The notes: a model not told the origin generated them from the sequence alone. A stretch of 64,000 bases of DNA from Pseudomonas sp. stari2 (GCF_040760005.1 NZ_CP099760.1:3467501-3531500), one strand, 5' to 3'. Positions 53,724-62,852 are shown, numbered from the stretch's first letter. Numbers and translations are program-made.

Positions 53724-55616
53724 ATGCTGGACGCCAATGCTACCCACATTACCCTCACGCTCGAAGGCGCTTCCGCCGATCTGCAAGTCCTCAGCTTCAC
53801 CGGTCGCGAAGCCCTCAACGAACCGTTCCGTTTCGACCTCGAACTGGTCAGCGCCCGTCCCGACCTCAACCTCGAAGAACTCCTGCACAAGCCCGGCTGC
53901 CTGACCTTCGGCGCCACTGGCGAGGGCAAGATTCATGGCCTGGTGTATCGCATCGAGCAAGGCGATTCCGGCAAGACCCTGACCCGCTACAGCCTCAGCC
54001 TGGTGCCACAGCTGGCCTACCTGCGGCACAACCATGACCAGCAGATCTTCCAGCAACTGACGGTGCCGAAGATCATTGCCCAGGTGCTGGAAGAGCGCGG
54101 CATCCTGGCCGATGCCTATAGCTTCCAGCTCGGCGCAGAGTACCCGCAGCGCGACTACTGCGTGCAGTACGACGAATCCGACCTGCATTTCATCCAGCGT
54201 CTGTGCGAAGAGGAAGGCATTCACTTCCACTTCCAGCACAGCAGCAGCGGCCACAAACTGGTGTTCGGCGATGACCAGACCGTGTTCCGCAAACTGCAAC
54301 CGGTCAACTACCAGCAAGACTCCGGCATGACCGCTGACAAACCGGTGATCAAACGCTTCAACCTGCGCCTGGAAACCCGCACCAGCCGCGTCAGCCGCCG
54401 CGACTACGATTTCGAAAAACCGAAGATCCTGCCCGAAGGTGCCGTCAAGTCCGCGTTCGCCCCGGACCTGGAAGACTACGACTACCCCGGCCGCTTCACC
54501 ACCCGCGAGCGCGGCAAGTTCCTCTCGACCCGCGCGCTGGAACGCCATCGCAGCGATTACAAACTCGCCGAAGGCAAAGGTGACGAACCGACCCTGACCA
54601 GCGGCCATTTCCTGACCCTGGCCGAACACCCGCGCGCCGAATGGAACGACCTGTGGCTGCTGCTGGAAATCTTCCACGAAGGCAAGCAACCACAAGTGCT
54701 CGGCGAAAACGTCACCAGCGACGTCACCGACAACAAGAGCGATTTCCACCAGGGCTACCGCAACTCGTTCGTGGCCACCCCGTGGGACGCCCACTACCGC
54801 CCTGCCCTCGAACACCCGAAACCGAAAGTCCTCGGCAGCCAGACCGCCATCGTCACCGGCCCCGCGGGCGAAGAAACCCACTGCGACCAGTACGGCCGCG
54901 TTAAGGTGCAATTCCACTGGGACCGCGAAGGCCAGGCCGACGACAAGACCACCTGCTGGCTGCGCGTCGCCAGCGGCTGGGCCGGCGCTGCCTACGGCGG
55001 CATCGCCATTCCACGAATCGGCATGGAAGTGCTGGTGACCTTCCTTGAAGGCGACCCCGACCAGCCATTGGTGACCGGCTGCCTGTACCACAAGGAAAAC
55101 GTCGTCCCTTACGACCTGCCGGCGAACAAGACCCGCAGCACCTTCAAGACCCTGAGTTCACCGGGCGGCAAGGGCTACAACGAATTCCGCATCGAAGACA
55201 AGAAAGGCGCGGAACAGATCTACATCCACGCCCAGCGCGACTGGGACGAAAACATCGAGCACGACCAGAAAATTCGCGTTGGCAATGAGCGGCATGACAC
55301 CGTTGAAGCCAACACCTACAGCGAGTTCAAGGTCGAAGAGCACCGCATCACTCACCTGAACCGCATCAGTGAAATGCGCGCCAACGATCACCTGACCGTC
55401 GCAGTGACCCAGCACCTCAAGGTCGGCACGGCGCAGCTGGTCGAGGCTGGAACCGAAATCCACTATTACGCCGGTCAGAAAGTCGTGATCGAAGGCGCAA
55501 TGGAACTGACCGCCAAGGCCGGTGGCAGCTTCGTCAAAGCCGATGCCGGCGGCGTGACCATCAGCGGCGCCGAAGTGAAGATCAACACCGGCGGCGCACC
55601 GGGCGTGGGTACACCG
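53724..55616 (+). repeat. Long direct repeat, copy B (vgrG common region)
   Basis: Second copy of the vgrG common region. Residue differences from copy A are few (for example SISFSIEG-type changes at the start, ERD/QRD, KPV/QPV, EEIH/EETH) and become denser over the last 60 residues before the tails diverge. Confidence 0.9.
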
Positions 55617-55772
55617 GCAGCACCGTTGTTGCCGGGGCCGATGAAGGTGGTGGATGCGGATAAGGCTGGGAAAGCACCGCTGCCCGCCCGCCTGAACGAA
55701 TCAGGCATCACGCCGCTGTGCGGAAAACAGAGTAACGGCGCTTGCAGCCGTAAGGATTGCACATGCATGTAA
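53724..55772 (+). CDS. vgrG: Type VI secretion spike protein VgrG (copy 2) with Cys-rich tail
   Basis: A 682-residue VgrG, nearly identical to copy 1 through residue 631 (gp27-like base, OB fold, beta-helix). The final 51 residues are different: a Pro/Ala stretch, then ITPLCGKQSNGACSRKDCTC, a C-x7-C-x4-C-x-C cluster at the very end. Such a tail could bind metal or act as the docking point for the DUF4123 adaptor encoded next. The ATG at 53724 aligns with the start of copy 1. The stop overlaps the DUF4123 start by 10 bases. Confidence 0.94.
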   Translation: MLDANATHITLTLEGASADLQVLSFTGREALNEPFRFDLELVSARPDLNLEELLHKPGCLTFGATGEGKIHGLVYRIEQGDSGKTLTRYSLSLVPQLAYLRHNHDQQIFQQLTVPKIIAQVLEERGILADAYSFQLGAEYPQRDYCVQYDESDLHFIQRLCEEEGIHFHFQHSSSGHKLVFGDDQTVFRKLQPVNYQQDSGMTADKPVIKRFNLRLETRTSRVSRRDYDFEKPKILPEGAVKSAFAPDLEDYDYPGRFTTRERGKFLSTRALERHRSDYKLAEGKGDEPTLTSGHFLTLAEHPRAEWNDLWLLLEIFHEGKQPQVLGENVTSDVTDNKSDFHQGYRNSFVATPWDAHYRPALEHPKPKVLGSQTAIVTGPAGEETHCDQYGRVKVQFHWDREGQADDKTTCWLRVASGWAGAAYGGIAIPRIGMEVLVTFLEGDPDQPLVTGCLYHKENVVPYDLPANKTRSTFKTLSSPGGKGYNEFRIEDKKGAEQIYIHAQRDWDENIEHDQKIRVGNERHDTVEANTYSEFKVEEHRITHLNRISEMRANDHLTVAVTQHLKVGTAQLVEAGTEIHYYAGQKVVIEGAMELTAKAGGSFVKADAGGVTISGAEVKINTGGAPGVGTPAAPLLPGPMKVVDADKAGKAPLPARLNESGITPLCGKQSNGACSRKDCTCM

Positions 55773-56620
55773 AAGCGCTGAGTGCTTTGTTGGAAGAGCC
55801 TCGCTATAACTTCTCGGACTTGCCGGCAGCGAACCCATCGCTGTGTTTCATCTTCGACCAGGGGCTTCAGCCGCAGGCCATGAGCCGGCTCTACCGAGTG
55901 GGTGAGCCCGTAGTTTGCGAAGGGCTGTTTTTCCGAACGGAATTTGCCGAGATACCCGATGGTCCCTTGTGGCTGGTCGCCCCTAGAGGCAGCAAGCTGG
56001 CCGCAGAAGCTGCAAAACTCTGTGAAGAACACTTTTCGGGCATTGCGATCTCGACACCTGACCCTGAAAAAGCTTTGGCTCATGCACGCTGGCTGATCAA
56101 AGCCAACGACGGTTCCGGGGGGCAAAGCTTGCTGAGTTACCACAAACCGAGCCTGTGGGCAGCGCTGGCCTACACCGCCGAAAAGACTTTCGATCAGTTG
56201 CTGGGTTGCTGGTCTGCCGTTTATGCCCCCGCGCCAGGAAACTTCGGCCAACAACGTGGTCCATGGTTAGCCTGGGTGGCCAACGCGGAATCGACATGGT
56301 TGGGTGACCAGGCGGCATTCAACCTTCCGATGGCGGCCGCTCAAGTTCAGGCGCGCCTTGGATGGGTGTATTGGGTGGATGAAGAGTACGAGGCGTTTGG
56401 CGAGCCCGGCGAGGATCGTTTGAACGATATCGCTGACAATCTCGACCTGCTGCTCAACAGCAACATTTATGACGGCGACCACCTGCTCAAGCTGGGTCAT
56501 GTCGTAAACGGCCCCCTGTTTGAAGCGCAGCCTGAGATCATGGCGATCCTGCAATCAAAGGATGAGTCGTTTATCAAAGTAGATCGGCTCCTGGAATCAG
56601 CCGCCGTCGCCCAACGTTAA
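55763..56620 (+). CDS. DUF4123 T6SS effector adaptor (Tap/TEC-type)
   Basis: A 285-residue protein of the DUF4123 family, chaperones that load a cognate effector onto VgrG and are not themselves secreted. N-terminal segments LCFIFDQGLQPQAMSRLY and ESTWLGDQAAFNLPMAA fit the soluble alpha/beta adaptor. The ATG at 55763 has TAAGGA upstream and overlaps the vgrG copy 2 stop, so the two are coupled. The next gene, the 1183-residue LysM protein, is the expected cargo. Confidence 0.85.
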   Translation: MHVKALSALLEEPRYNFSDLPAANPSLCFIFDQGLQPQAMSRLYRVGEPVVCEGLFFRTEFAEIPDGPLWLVAPRGSKLAAEAAKLCEEHFSGIAISTPDPEKALAHARWLIKANDGSGGQSLLSYHKPSLWAALAYTAEKTFDQLLGCWSAVYAPAPGNFGQQRGPWLAWVANAESTWLGDQAAFNLPMAAAQVQARLGWVYWVDEEYEAFGEPGEDRLNDIADNLDLLLNSNIYDGDHLLKLGHVVNGPLFEAQPEIMAILQSKDESFIKVDRLLESAAVAQR

Positions 56621-56649
56621 CGGCGACGCGACAACAGAACGGAATCACC

Positions 56650-59600
56650 ATGGAAATCACGAATCACGCCGTCATGCCCGGCGAAACCCTGGGCCAGATT
56701 GCCTCACGCTACAACAGCACCGTGGCCCAACTGCGCCAACTCAATCCCTTCATCACCAATCCGGACAACGTCAAGGTCGGATGGAATCTGAGCGTACCGA
56801 AAAGCGCGCAAGCCGCGTCAGCCAAACCGGCTGCTGAGGCACCCGCTACGTCTCAAGCGCCTGCCCAGGCATCCGCCAATGCGCCGGCTCAGTGTTCGGC
56901 CGAAGACCTGGTTGAACTGGACCCTGTCAAGGACGCTCCAGAGGGGTCCTCAAAAACCTACAAACCCTTTGCCCGTGCGTGCGATAAAACGTACGCCAGC
57001 GCCATTTATGCAACAGAGGAACAAGAGTTCTGGCTGCTCCCTGAGCGTGCAGTGTCTGCCATTAAAGAATCGATGTTCGCCCTGGAGAAAATGATTGCGC
57101 CGAACAAGGCCCGCGATGCGCGTCTCAACGGACTGCAAGAGTCAGGTCTGCTCGAGTATTTCCTCGAACCCAAGTTGAGCAACTTCCTCGAAGGCGAAAA
57201 ACGTGCCCGCATGGAAGAGTTCGAAGCAATGGGCGATGAGATCGAAATCGATCCCGCCACCGCCAAAAAGAGACAGAACGAAGCCAATCGAAACAAACCC
57301 GCGGCCGCTCCTGCGCAACCTCCTCAGGAAGACACTGCGCAGTCTCGTATGGACCGTCTGAATGCGGACATAGCAGGTCAGGAAAGTATCCGCAAAGAAT
57401 TTGTCGACTTTCACAAACGGCGGGCTGAATGGCTTACGCTGAAAAAAGAGGCTGTAGCGGCTGCAAAGCTTGAAGGCTACTCCTACGAAAGCGGTACGCT
57501 GTACTCCAAGGATGCAATTGAAGCCCGTGCCCGCGTGCAAGCGTATCTCGAGGCCCGGAAAAAGCTATTCGCCAATAAAGACTTCAAGCAGGTGTCACTC
57601 GAAGATGTCGCCAAGGCCCTCGCTGAGAAGAAAAAAAGTTACGAGAACATCTGCACCGGCATGACCGACTGCACCGCCGACCTCGTCGCTTACGCTTACA
57701 CGTTGCACAAGAACGCCGACGCGCTGAATTACCACGATTACACCGAATCCATTATCAGAGTTTCAGAATACGGTATCGCGCTTCCAGAGTTCGCGCTGAT
57801 CAGTGACGGCCTGCCATCGGGCATTGCGCAATTCAAGTTGTACATGGACACCGAGAAGAAACAGGCGGAAATAACCGCACAGCTCCAGGAAAAATACAAA
57901 CGCTGGATCGAAGCCACCGGACAAAATGCCCAAGCACCGGCGGGCCTGGTTGACGTCGAACGAGCCGAGTGGGATCGCCTGCAGAAAATCAAGGACGACC
58001 TGCAGGCAACAGCCCAGCAAAATGTGATCGCGGCCAAACCGGGGCGCCATCTGATCTGGGAACCGGAAGAGTTCCAGCCCAAACCCGTCGACCGCATGGT
58101 TAAACCCGGGTTTCCTTTACGTGAAGTCAGTCTCTCGGATGCCAAGGGCACGCCCCTGGGCTGGTTCAGCATGACGAACCTGAAAGACTTCAAAAAAATC
58201 ATGGCGGAGGATGCACAAAAAGCTGGCCGTTCCTACAAGAAGATGGGCGAAAGCGTGCCCACCGATGCCACAGAGGACTCGGATAAAAACAGCGAAACCA
58301 GTTCGTTCCGCCAATGGCTTGTTGCGCAGGGCGCGATGAAGTTCAGCGATCAGACAGGTGACTGTTTTGATGAAAAAGGCTGGTTCAAGGCCAATGACTT
58401 TTACGCTTATCTGAAAAAGGAGGGCTACAAGGTCACTGAACTGGAGAACAGCGCAACTTTGACCAGTTGGGGAAAGCACCTTCAGCAACTGGTCTTCAAG
58501 AAAAGCGTGCGTGGCAAAGTCCGACTGTTCGATAACAGCCCTCAGGCTCAATTTGTCCGCTGCCTGACCCCTCCCCAGCCAAGCATTCACGGTGAGGTGA
58601 AGCTGGAAGGTCCGAAAATGACTGCCGCCGAAGGTTTTCAGATGTCGGCCAACATGGGCTTGAGCCTCGACCTTGCCCGCGGCGAAGTGCAGTTGATGAA
58701 AGTCGACATGCCCGCCAAGGAAAGCGCCAAAGACATCACCTTGGATTACCTCCTGGACGGCAAAGCCCAGAAAATGAGTTTCGGCCGATTCTCCTTTCAC
58801 TTTGGTGTAAAGGCCTGGGGCTACGCCGGCGCCTCGCTGTTGCTGGCCGGTAGCGTCGAGTTGAACCCTATCCTCGGCAACGTCAAATACGGAGCAACCC
58901 TCAGCCCCGTCAAACGCGCACAGCGCGAAGACGCCTCGGCCAAAGAAGAACGTGCAGATCACGATGCCGCCAAGAAGGCCAAGGCCGACAGCGGTGATAA
59001 CAGCCCTACTCCCGACCTTGAACACAAATCAACGTCCGGTACCTATGTCGATACCAAAAGCACAGGCCAGGTGCTCACCGGCAAAAAAGCCAATGTGCAA
59101 ATTGAAAACGGGGCAAAGGCCACCTTCAACGTTTTCGGAGGTCTGCAAGCGGCCATCGAGCTCACCGGCGCATTGAACTGGGCGCCACCCAAAGACCTCG
59201 TCGCACTGCGCACCGCACCCACCATGGGTATCGGCAGCGATAAAGACGCGAAGAAAACCAACCCATGGCTGACCCTCGCCAAGCTGAGTGGCTCTGTCGG
59301 GGTTGCGCTGGGTGCTGGGTTCCAGGGAACTGCGCAGATATCCCTCGATAACGGACGCTTTATTCTCAACCTGAAAGCAGCAGTGGTACTGGGGCCTGGT
59401 GCTAACGGCAGCTTTAAGTTCGAGATTGGGTATGAGGCGGTGGTTGACATCATCAACTTGTATCGAAAAGAACTGCATAAAACCAAAGGCCGTAAAGTCG
59501 AATGGATGGCCCCTGAAGCGAGCGAATATGCTTCAGCGCTTAACGCATTGGGCGCTGCTGGATTGAATGTGGCGATGGCGTACATGATGCGTTGGGATGT

Positions 59601-60201
59601 TGTGATGAGTCTGTATGAAGCGTTGACTCGGAGTGGCAAGGGGGGGCCGATTGCGGACACAATCATGTATTACAGTGACAAAAAAGCTCTTGAGGAATGG
59701 TGCATCAATGCCATTCCGGATGCTCTAGGGCCCTTGTTCAGAACCTTAATTAGCACTCCGGAAGCGTTCACTATCACTGCGGCATCAGGAACTAATGGAG
59801 TAGCTGATGAAAAGCGGGTGTACAACCAAGCTGAGGCTCACGTTCTGCAACAAAAAGCCATTGAACGAATTCTTGATTGGATCGTTACCAACGCAAAAAA
59901 AACGAACACTATCGACAAAGCACAAAGTCAGTTTGAGTTTGCGTGCATGTCTATGAACGAATTCGGCATAAAAGATAAAAACGCAAAAATGTCTTACTGC
60001 AAAAATCGGATGCTACTGGATAGCTTCATGTCCGAAAGCGTACGCGCACTCTTCGATGACACCAGCGTTGAAGCCCGAAAGCACTACAAGTCCCATGTAA
60101 AACTACTTGGCGCCAATTCTGCCGAATTCTGCGAACAAAACTATATTCCGCACCCCAACTACTCTCCTAGCGGCGCAACACCATTTTTAAAGGGTTACTA
60201 A
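56650..60201 (+). CDS. Putative T6SS effector with N-terminal LysM domain
   Basis: A 1183-residue protein. Residues 6-50 form a LysM domain (HAVMPGETLGQIASRYN), then an Ala/Pro linker (51-80). A long helical, Lys/Glu-rich part follows (to about 500), then a middle region that includes FRQWLVAQGAMKFSDQTGD. A Gly/Ala-rich beta region (about 795-940) has AKLSGSVGVALGAGFQGTAQ and FKFEIGYEAVVDII, and reminds me of pore-forming or VasX-like effectors. The last roughly 190 residues are helical, with several Cys. The DNA becomes AT-rich from about 59.65 kb (line 59881-59940 is 22 of 60 G+C), so the C-terminus may be a replaced toxin tip. The position after vgrG and DUF4123 and before a secreted partner makes it a T6SS cargo candidate; its activity is unknown. 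Confidence 0.8.
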   Translation: MEITNHAVMPGETLGQIASRYNSTVAQLRQLNPFITNPDNVKVGWNLSVPKSAQAASAKPAAEAPATSQAPAQASANAPAQCSAEDLVELDPVKDAPEGSSKTYKPFARACDKTYASAIYATEEQEFWLLPERAVSAIKESMFALEKMIAPNKARDARLNGLQESGLLEYFLEPKLSNFLEGEKRARMEEFEAMGDEIEIDPATAKKRQNEANRNKPAAAPAQPPQEDTAQSRMDRLNADIAGQESIRKEFVDFHKRRAEWLTLKKEAVAAAKLEGYSYESGTLYSKDAIEARARVQAYLEARKKLFANKDFKQVSLEDVAKALAEKKKSYENICTGMTDCTADLVAYAYTLHKNADALNYHDYTESIIRVSEYGIALPEFALISDGLPSGIAQFKLYMDTEKKQAEITAQLQEKYKRWIEATGQNAQAPAGLVDVERAEWDRLQKIKDDLQATAQQNVIAAKPGRHLIWEPEEFQPKPVDRMVKPGFPLREVSLSDAKGTPLGWFSMTNLKDFKKIMAEDAQKAGRSYKKMGESVPTDATEDSDKNSETSSFRQWLVAQGAMKFSDQTGDCFDEKGWFKANDFYAYLKKEGYKVTELENSATLTSWGKHLQQLVFKKSVRGKVRLFDNSPQAQFVRCLTPPQPSIHGEVKLEGPKMTAAEGFQMSANMGLSLDLARGEVQLMKVDMPAKESAKDITLDYLLDGKAQKMSFGRFSFHFGVKAWGYAGASLLLAGSVELNPILGNVKYGATLSPVKRAQREDASAKEERADHDAAKKAKADSGDNSPTPDLEHKSTSGTYVDTKSTGQVLTGKKANVQIENGAKATFNVFGGLQAAIELTGALNWAPPKDLVALRTAPTMGIGSDKDAKKTNPWLTLAKLSGSVGVALGAGFQGTAQISLDNGRFILNLKAAVVLGPGANGSFKFEIGYEAVVDIINLYRKELHKTKGRKVEWMAPEASEYASALNALGAAGLNVAMAYMMRWDVVMSLYEALTRSGKGGPIADTIMYYSDKKALEEWCINAIPDALGPLFRTLISTPEAFTITAASGTNGVADEKRVYNQAEAHVLQQKAIERILDWIVTNAKKTNTIDKAQSQFEFACMSMNEFGIKDKNAKMSYCKNRMLLDSFMSESVRALFDDTSVEARKHYKSHVKLLGANSAEFCEQNYIPHPNYSPSGATPFLKGY

Positions 60202-60204
60202 TAA

Positions 60205-61209
60205 ATGGCACCTTTACAATTGAAAGCAAAAAAAAACACAACACTAGCAATCACATATTTGTTTCTAACAGTCTTGAGCAGTGCCGTATTTGCCAGCCCC
60301 CTCTCAAGCGCCGCACAAAAAGAACAGAAAGGCATAATTCTGTACAATCAATTAAAGTTGGACTCTGCAATTCAAGAACTAGAGCGCGAGGCCAGCAGCG
60401 GGAGTATTGACTCACAATATTACCTAGGAGAAGCGCTTCGCAAGAAAAGTCGTTACATGTCTCCAGAAGCGCAACACTGGTATGAGACTGCAGCAGAAAA
60501 CAATAACGTATATGCAATGATACAACTGGGCCGAACAAAAAATGACCTTTGTGAAAAAATTGGAAATTGCCCTCCAACCAAAAAAACACAAGCCGAATGG
60601 TTTTCACTCGCTAAAGACTTAGTTCTTCCAAGAGCGGAGAAAGGTGATCCTGAATCGCTATACCTAATGTATGAAATCACACTGAATCGGGAATGGTTGG
60701 AAAAATCCGCTAACGCCGGATATTCGCTTGCACAATATTGGATGGCTGTTAGCGAACGACAAGGCGAAGGATTCTTTCTGATTCCCGGAAAACGTGATGC
60801 TTCTGTTAAAAAATGGTTATTACTTTCCTCTGAGGGCGGATATCCAAAAGCCATGATGGACTATCTTCAAATTCTATTCGAAGAAGGAGATATGGCAAAT
60901 ATTCGCCATTGGCTAGAGATTGCCGCAGCAACTGGTGATCAGGCTGCCATAAGCAATTACGGTGCCTACGTAGCGCATACGCCTGACAAAGTTGGTTACT
61001 CACTAGACTTGGTCAAAGGCTACGCACTGTTCACCTTGCTTGGAGAACTTGATGACAGCGGTGGAATTGGAAGGTATGTTGAGCGAAAAGGTGAAGAGAT
61101 TCGTGAAAAAATGACTCCCGCACAAATCGAAGAATCAAAGATAGTGGCTAAAGAATGGAAAGCCACTCACCCGCCGCTCTCCTTTTTCCCTGACAAGCTT
61201 GGAAACTAG
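60205..61209 (+). CDS. Sel1-repeat secreted protein, candidate immunity protein
   Basis: A 334-residue protein with an N-terminal signal peptide (hydrophobic stretch LAITYLFLTVLSSAVFA) and Sel1/TPR-like helical repeats: SQYYLGEALRKKSRYMSPEA, SLAQYWMAVSERQGEGF and YPKAMMDYLQILFEEGD. The gene starts three bases after the LysM effector with AAAGGG upstream and shares its low G+C (line 60301-60360 is 23 of 60). Sel1-type immunity proteins are known beside other T6SS toxins. Periplasmic export implies that the toxin acts in the periplasm or on the inner membrane from outside. A terminator follows. Confidence 0.75.
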   Translation: MAPLQLKAKKNTTLAITYLFLTVLSSAVFASPLSSAAQKEQKGIILYNQLKLDSAIQELEREASSGSIDSQYYLGEALRKKSRYMSPEAQHWYETAAENNNVYAMIQLGRTKNDLCEKIGNCPPTKKTQAEWFSLAKDLVLPRAEKGDPESLYLMYEITLNREWLEKSANAGYSLAQYWMAVSERQGEGFFLIPGKRDASVKKWLLLSSEGGYPKAMMDYLQILFEEGDMANIRHWLEIAAATGDQAAISNYGAYVAHTPDKVGYSLDLVKGYALFTLLGELDDSGGIGRYVERKGEEIREKMTPAQIEESKIVAKEWKATHPPLSFFPDKLGN

Positions 61210-61247
61210 TTCGAGTTTCTCCTACGGAATTCAAAAGGTCGCGTATA

Positions 61248-61299
61248 GAAAAAGCGGAAGGAATGAAGTGCATTGATGCCTCACTCCTTCCGCTTTTTT
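61248..61299 (+). terminator. Terminator ending the VgrG island
   Basis: AAAAAGCGGAAGGA pairs with TCCTTCCGCTTTTT through a long loop with partial inner pairing, followed by a T run. It is also placed to act on the convergent small gene at 61310-61606. Confidence 0.88.
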
Positions 61300-61309
61300 A
61301 GTTACAGCA

Positions 61310-61606
61310 TCAAACCAGCGCCTGCCAGTTCAACATCCGCTGCTGCGCAACCTGCAGCAAATCATTGCCGTCCTGTGCCAACAAATACAGCGCATGGGTG
61401 ATGTGGGGAATGTCCTGGACATCGGCGTGTTTGAAGCACAGGCAATGCAGGGTTTCGAGCAGGTCGGCGGCGGCGCGTACGCGTTGGACGGCGGCTTCGA
61501 AGATGTCTTGGGGGTTGGCTTCGGTGTCGATCACCAGCGGTGCGCTGTCGGTGACGCCGCTGTTGAGCGGGAGATAGCGGGCGGAGCTAAGTTTCAGTAT
61601 TGGCAT
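61310..61606 (-). CDS. Small conserved Pseudomonas-type protein (DUF3077/DUF6124-like)
   Basis: A 98-residue acidic helical protein. Segments NPQDIFEAAVQRVRAAADLL and HALYLLAQDGNDLLQVAQQR resemble the small DUF3077/DUF6124-type proteins common in Pseudomonas; the family match is from memory and uncertain. There is no signal peptide or membrane segment. The ATG at 61606 lacks a strong ribosome site. Function unknown. Confidence 0.6.
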   Translation of the reverse strand: MPILKLSSARYLPLNSGVTDSAPLVIDTEANPQDIFEAAVQRVRAAADLLETLHCLCFKHADVQDIPHITHALYLLAQDGNDLLQVAQQRMLNWQALV

Positions 61607-62092
61607 TGGAATTACTCGATAGGCTTCAATGACCCGCCGACACCGTGACCAAACGATGGGAGGCGGACTGTATGCAAGGCTTGGTCAACTGAGAAACCCG
61701 ATCAGCTCGCCCGAAGGCGCCCCTGCACACAGCCGCCACAGCAATGTACTCCGAAGACACGAATGTCCGCGGCGCGAATGATGGCACAAGATGTGTCGAG
61801 TTATCAGGCGACCAAACCTGAGCCGCTGATTTTGCAGCGACACCAAAACCATAACCGCCCCGCTCCAGCCTCCGGAAGCAGACAAGGCACCGGTTCCTGT
61901 AGGAAGGCGCCGAGAATCCCCAGAGAAACAATCCCCCGTCAGACAGCCGGCATTCAGCCGGGTTAACCCTCGCTTAACGCCGTGGTCAAAGACTCTAGTC
62001 ATCCGCACGCTCTCAGCCGATGCTGACGCCCAGTGCGGCAGGTCTGGCGTGTTTCACGCCGGGCTTTCTTTCCGTCGCACGGGAGTCTCTCC
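61607..62092. other. Intergenic stretch without recognised features
   Basis: About 485 bases. Short open frames on both strands show no protein-like pattern. It should hold the promoter for the DUF2790 gene at its right end. No repeat or RNA gene is apparent. Confidence 0.55.
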
Positions 62093-62362
62093 ATGAACAT
62101 TCGTCCGTTCCTGCTCACCACCGCCCTCGCCTGCACTGCGTTTGCCGGGCTGGCCCAGGCCAATGACACCACAACCACTTCCAAAGCCGTGCCCTACCAG
62201 TACGGCATGCCGCTGCACGTGGCGAAGGTGGTTTCGATGACCGAGCAGCCAACAAGGGTCTGCAAAGTCATTGATGCCGACATGAAGTACATCGATACGT
62301 CAGGCAAACCCGAGGAAATCACTTACCGGAAAATGTCTGACGCCTGCGACTTCCAGAACTGA
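62093..62362 (+). CDS. DUF2790 family small exported protein
   Basis: An 89-residue protein with a signal peptide (FLLTTALACTAFAGLAQA, cleavage about 22-23) and the DUF2790 core YQYGMPLHVAKVVSM followed by YRKMSDACDF. These small periplasmic proteins are numerous in Pseudomonas and often respond to metals or envelope stress; no activity is known. CGGGAG precedes the ATG at suitable spacing. Confidence 0.85.
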   Translation: MNIRPFLLTTALACTAFAGLAQANDTTTTSKAVPYQYGMPLHVAKVVSMTEQPTRVCKVIDADMKYIDTSGKPEEITYRKMSDACDFQN

Positions 62363-62453
62363 CAGAAAGCTCTGATTTGCGGCTTTGCGGTAGGCGGGCA
62401 AGGGTCTCGAAGGTTATGCTCGAGGCCCCTCCTCACTGCCGCAAGGATTCGCC

Positions 62454-62852
62454 ATGCAGTTGTCGTTTCGCACGTTGTCGACCATCACCTTTTCCCTGTG
62501 TTTCCTGTTGGCGCTGGCCTGGGGCCTCGTGCCGCAAATACTGCTTTCGATCTGGAGCATTGAATACTCCGAGGCAGCAGGATTTGTCGCACGACGCATG
62601 GCGGTGCTGTTCGCAGCGTTGGGGGTGATGTTTTATCTGGTGCGCAACGCGCCGGTGTCGATCGCGCGCAATGCGCTGAGCAACGGCTTTATCGTCGGCT
62701 GTTTTGGCCTGGCGGTGCTGGGGTTTGCTGAATGGCTCAACGGCCACGCCGGCCCCGGGATTCTGCTCGCGGTGCTGGTCGAGTTCGCGCTGGGCCTTGG
62801 CTTCTTGCAGGCCCGGCGCGTGACGGTCGAACTGGGTGAAACAGTCGGTTAG
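62454..62852 (+). CDS. Small inner-membrane protein, four predicted helices
   Basis: A 132-residue protein with about four transmembrane segments (SLCFLLALAWGLVPQILL, MAVLFAALGVMFYLV, NGFIVGCFGLAVLGF and ILLAVLVEFALGLGF). AAGGA lies upstream of the ATG. The first hydrophobic segment is preceded by a short polar start, so it is not a cleaved signal. I do not recognise the family by name. Its stop overlaps the convergent DUF1652 stop by four bases. Confidence 0.8.
   Translation: MQLSFRTLSTITFSLCFLLALAWGLVPQILLSIWSIEYSEAAGFVARRMAVLFAALGVMFYLVRNAPVSIARNALSNGFIVGCFGLAVLGFAEWLNGHAGPGILLAVLVEFALGLGFLQARRVTVELGETVG

Noticed and set aside
61626..62008. Several short open frames between 61.6 and 62.0 kb on both strands
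   Set aside because: No start signals, no protein-like pattern and mutual overlap.
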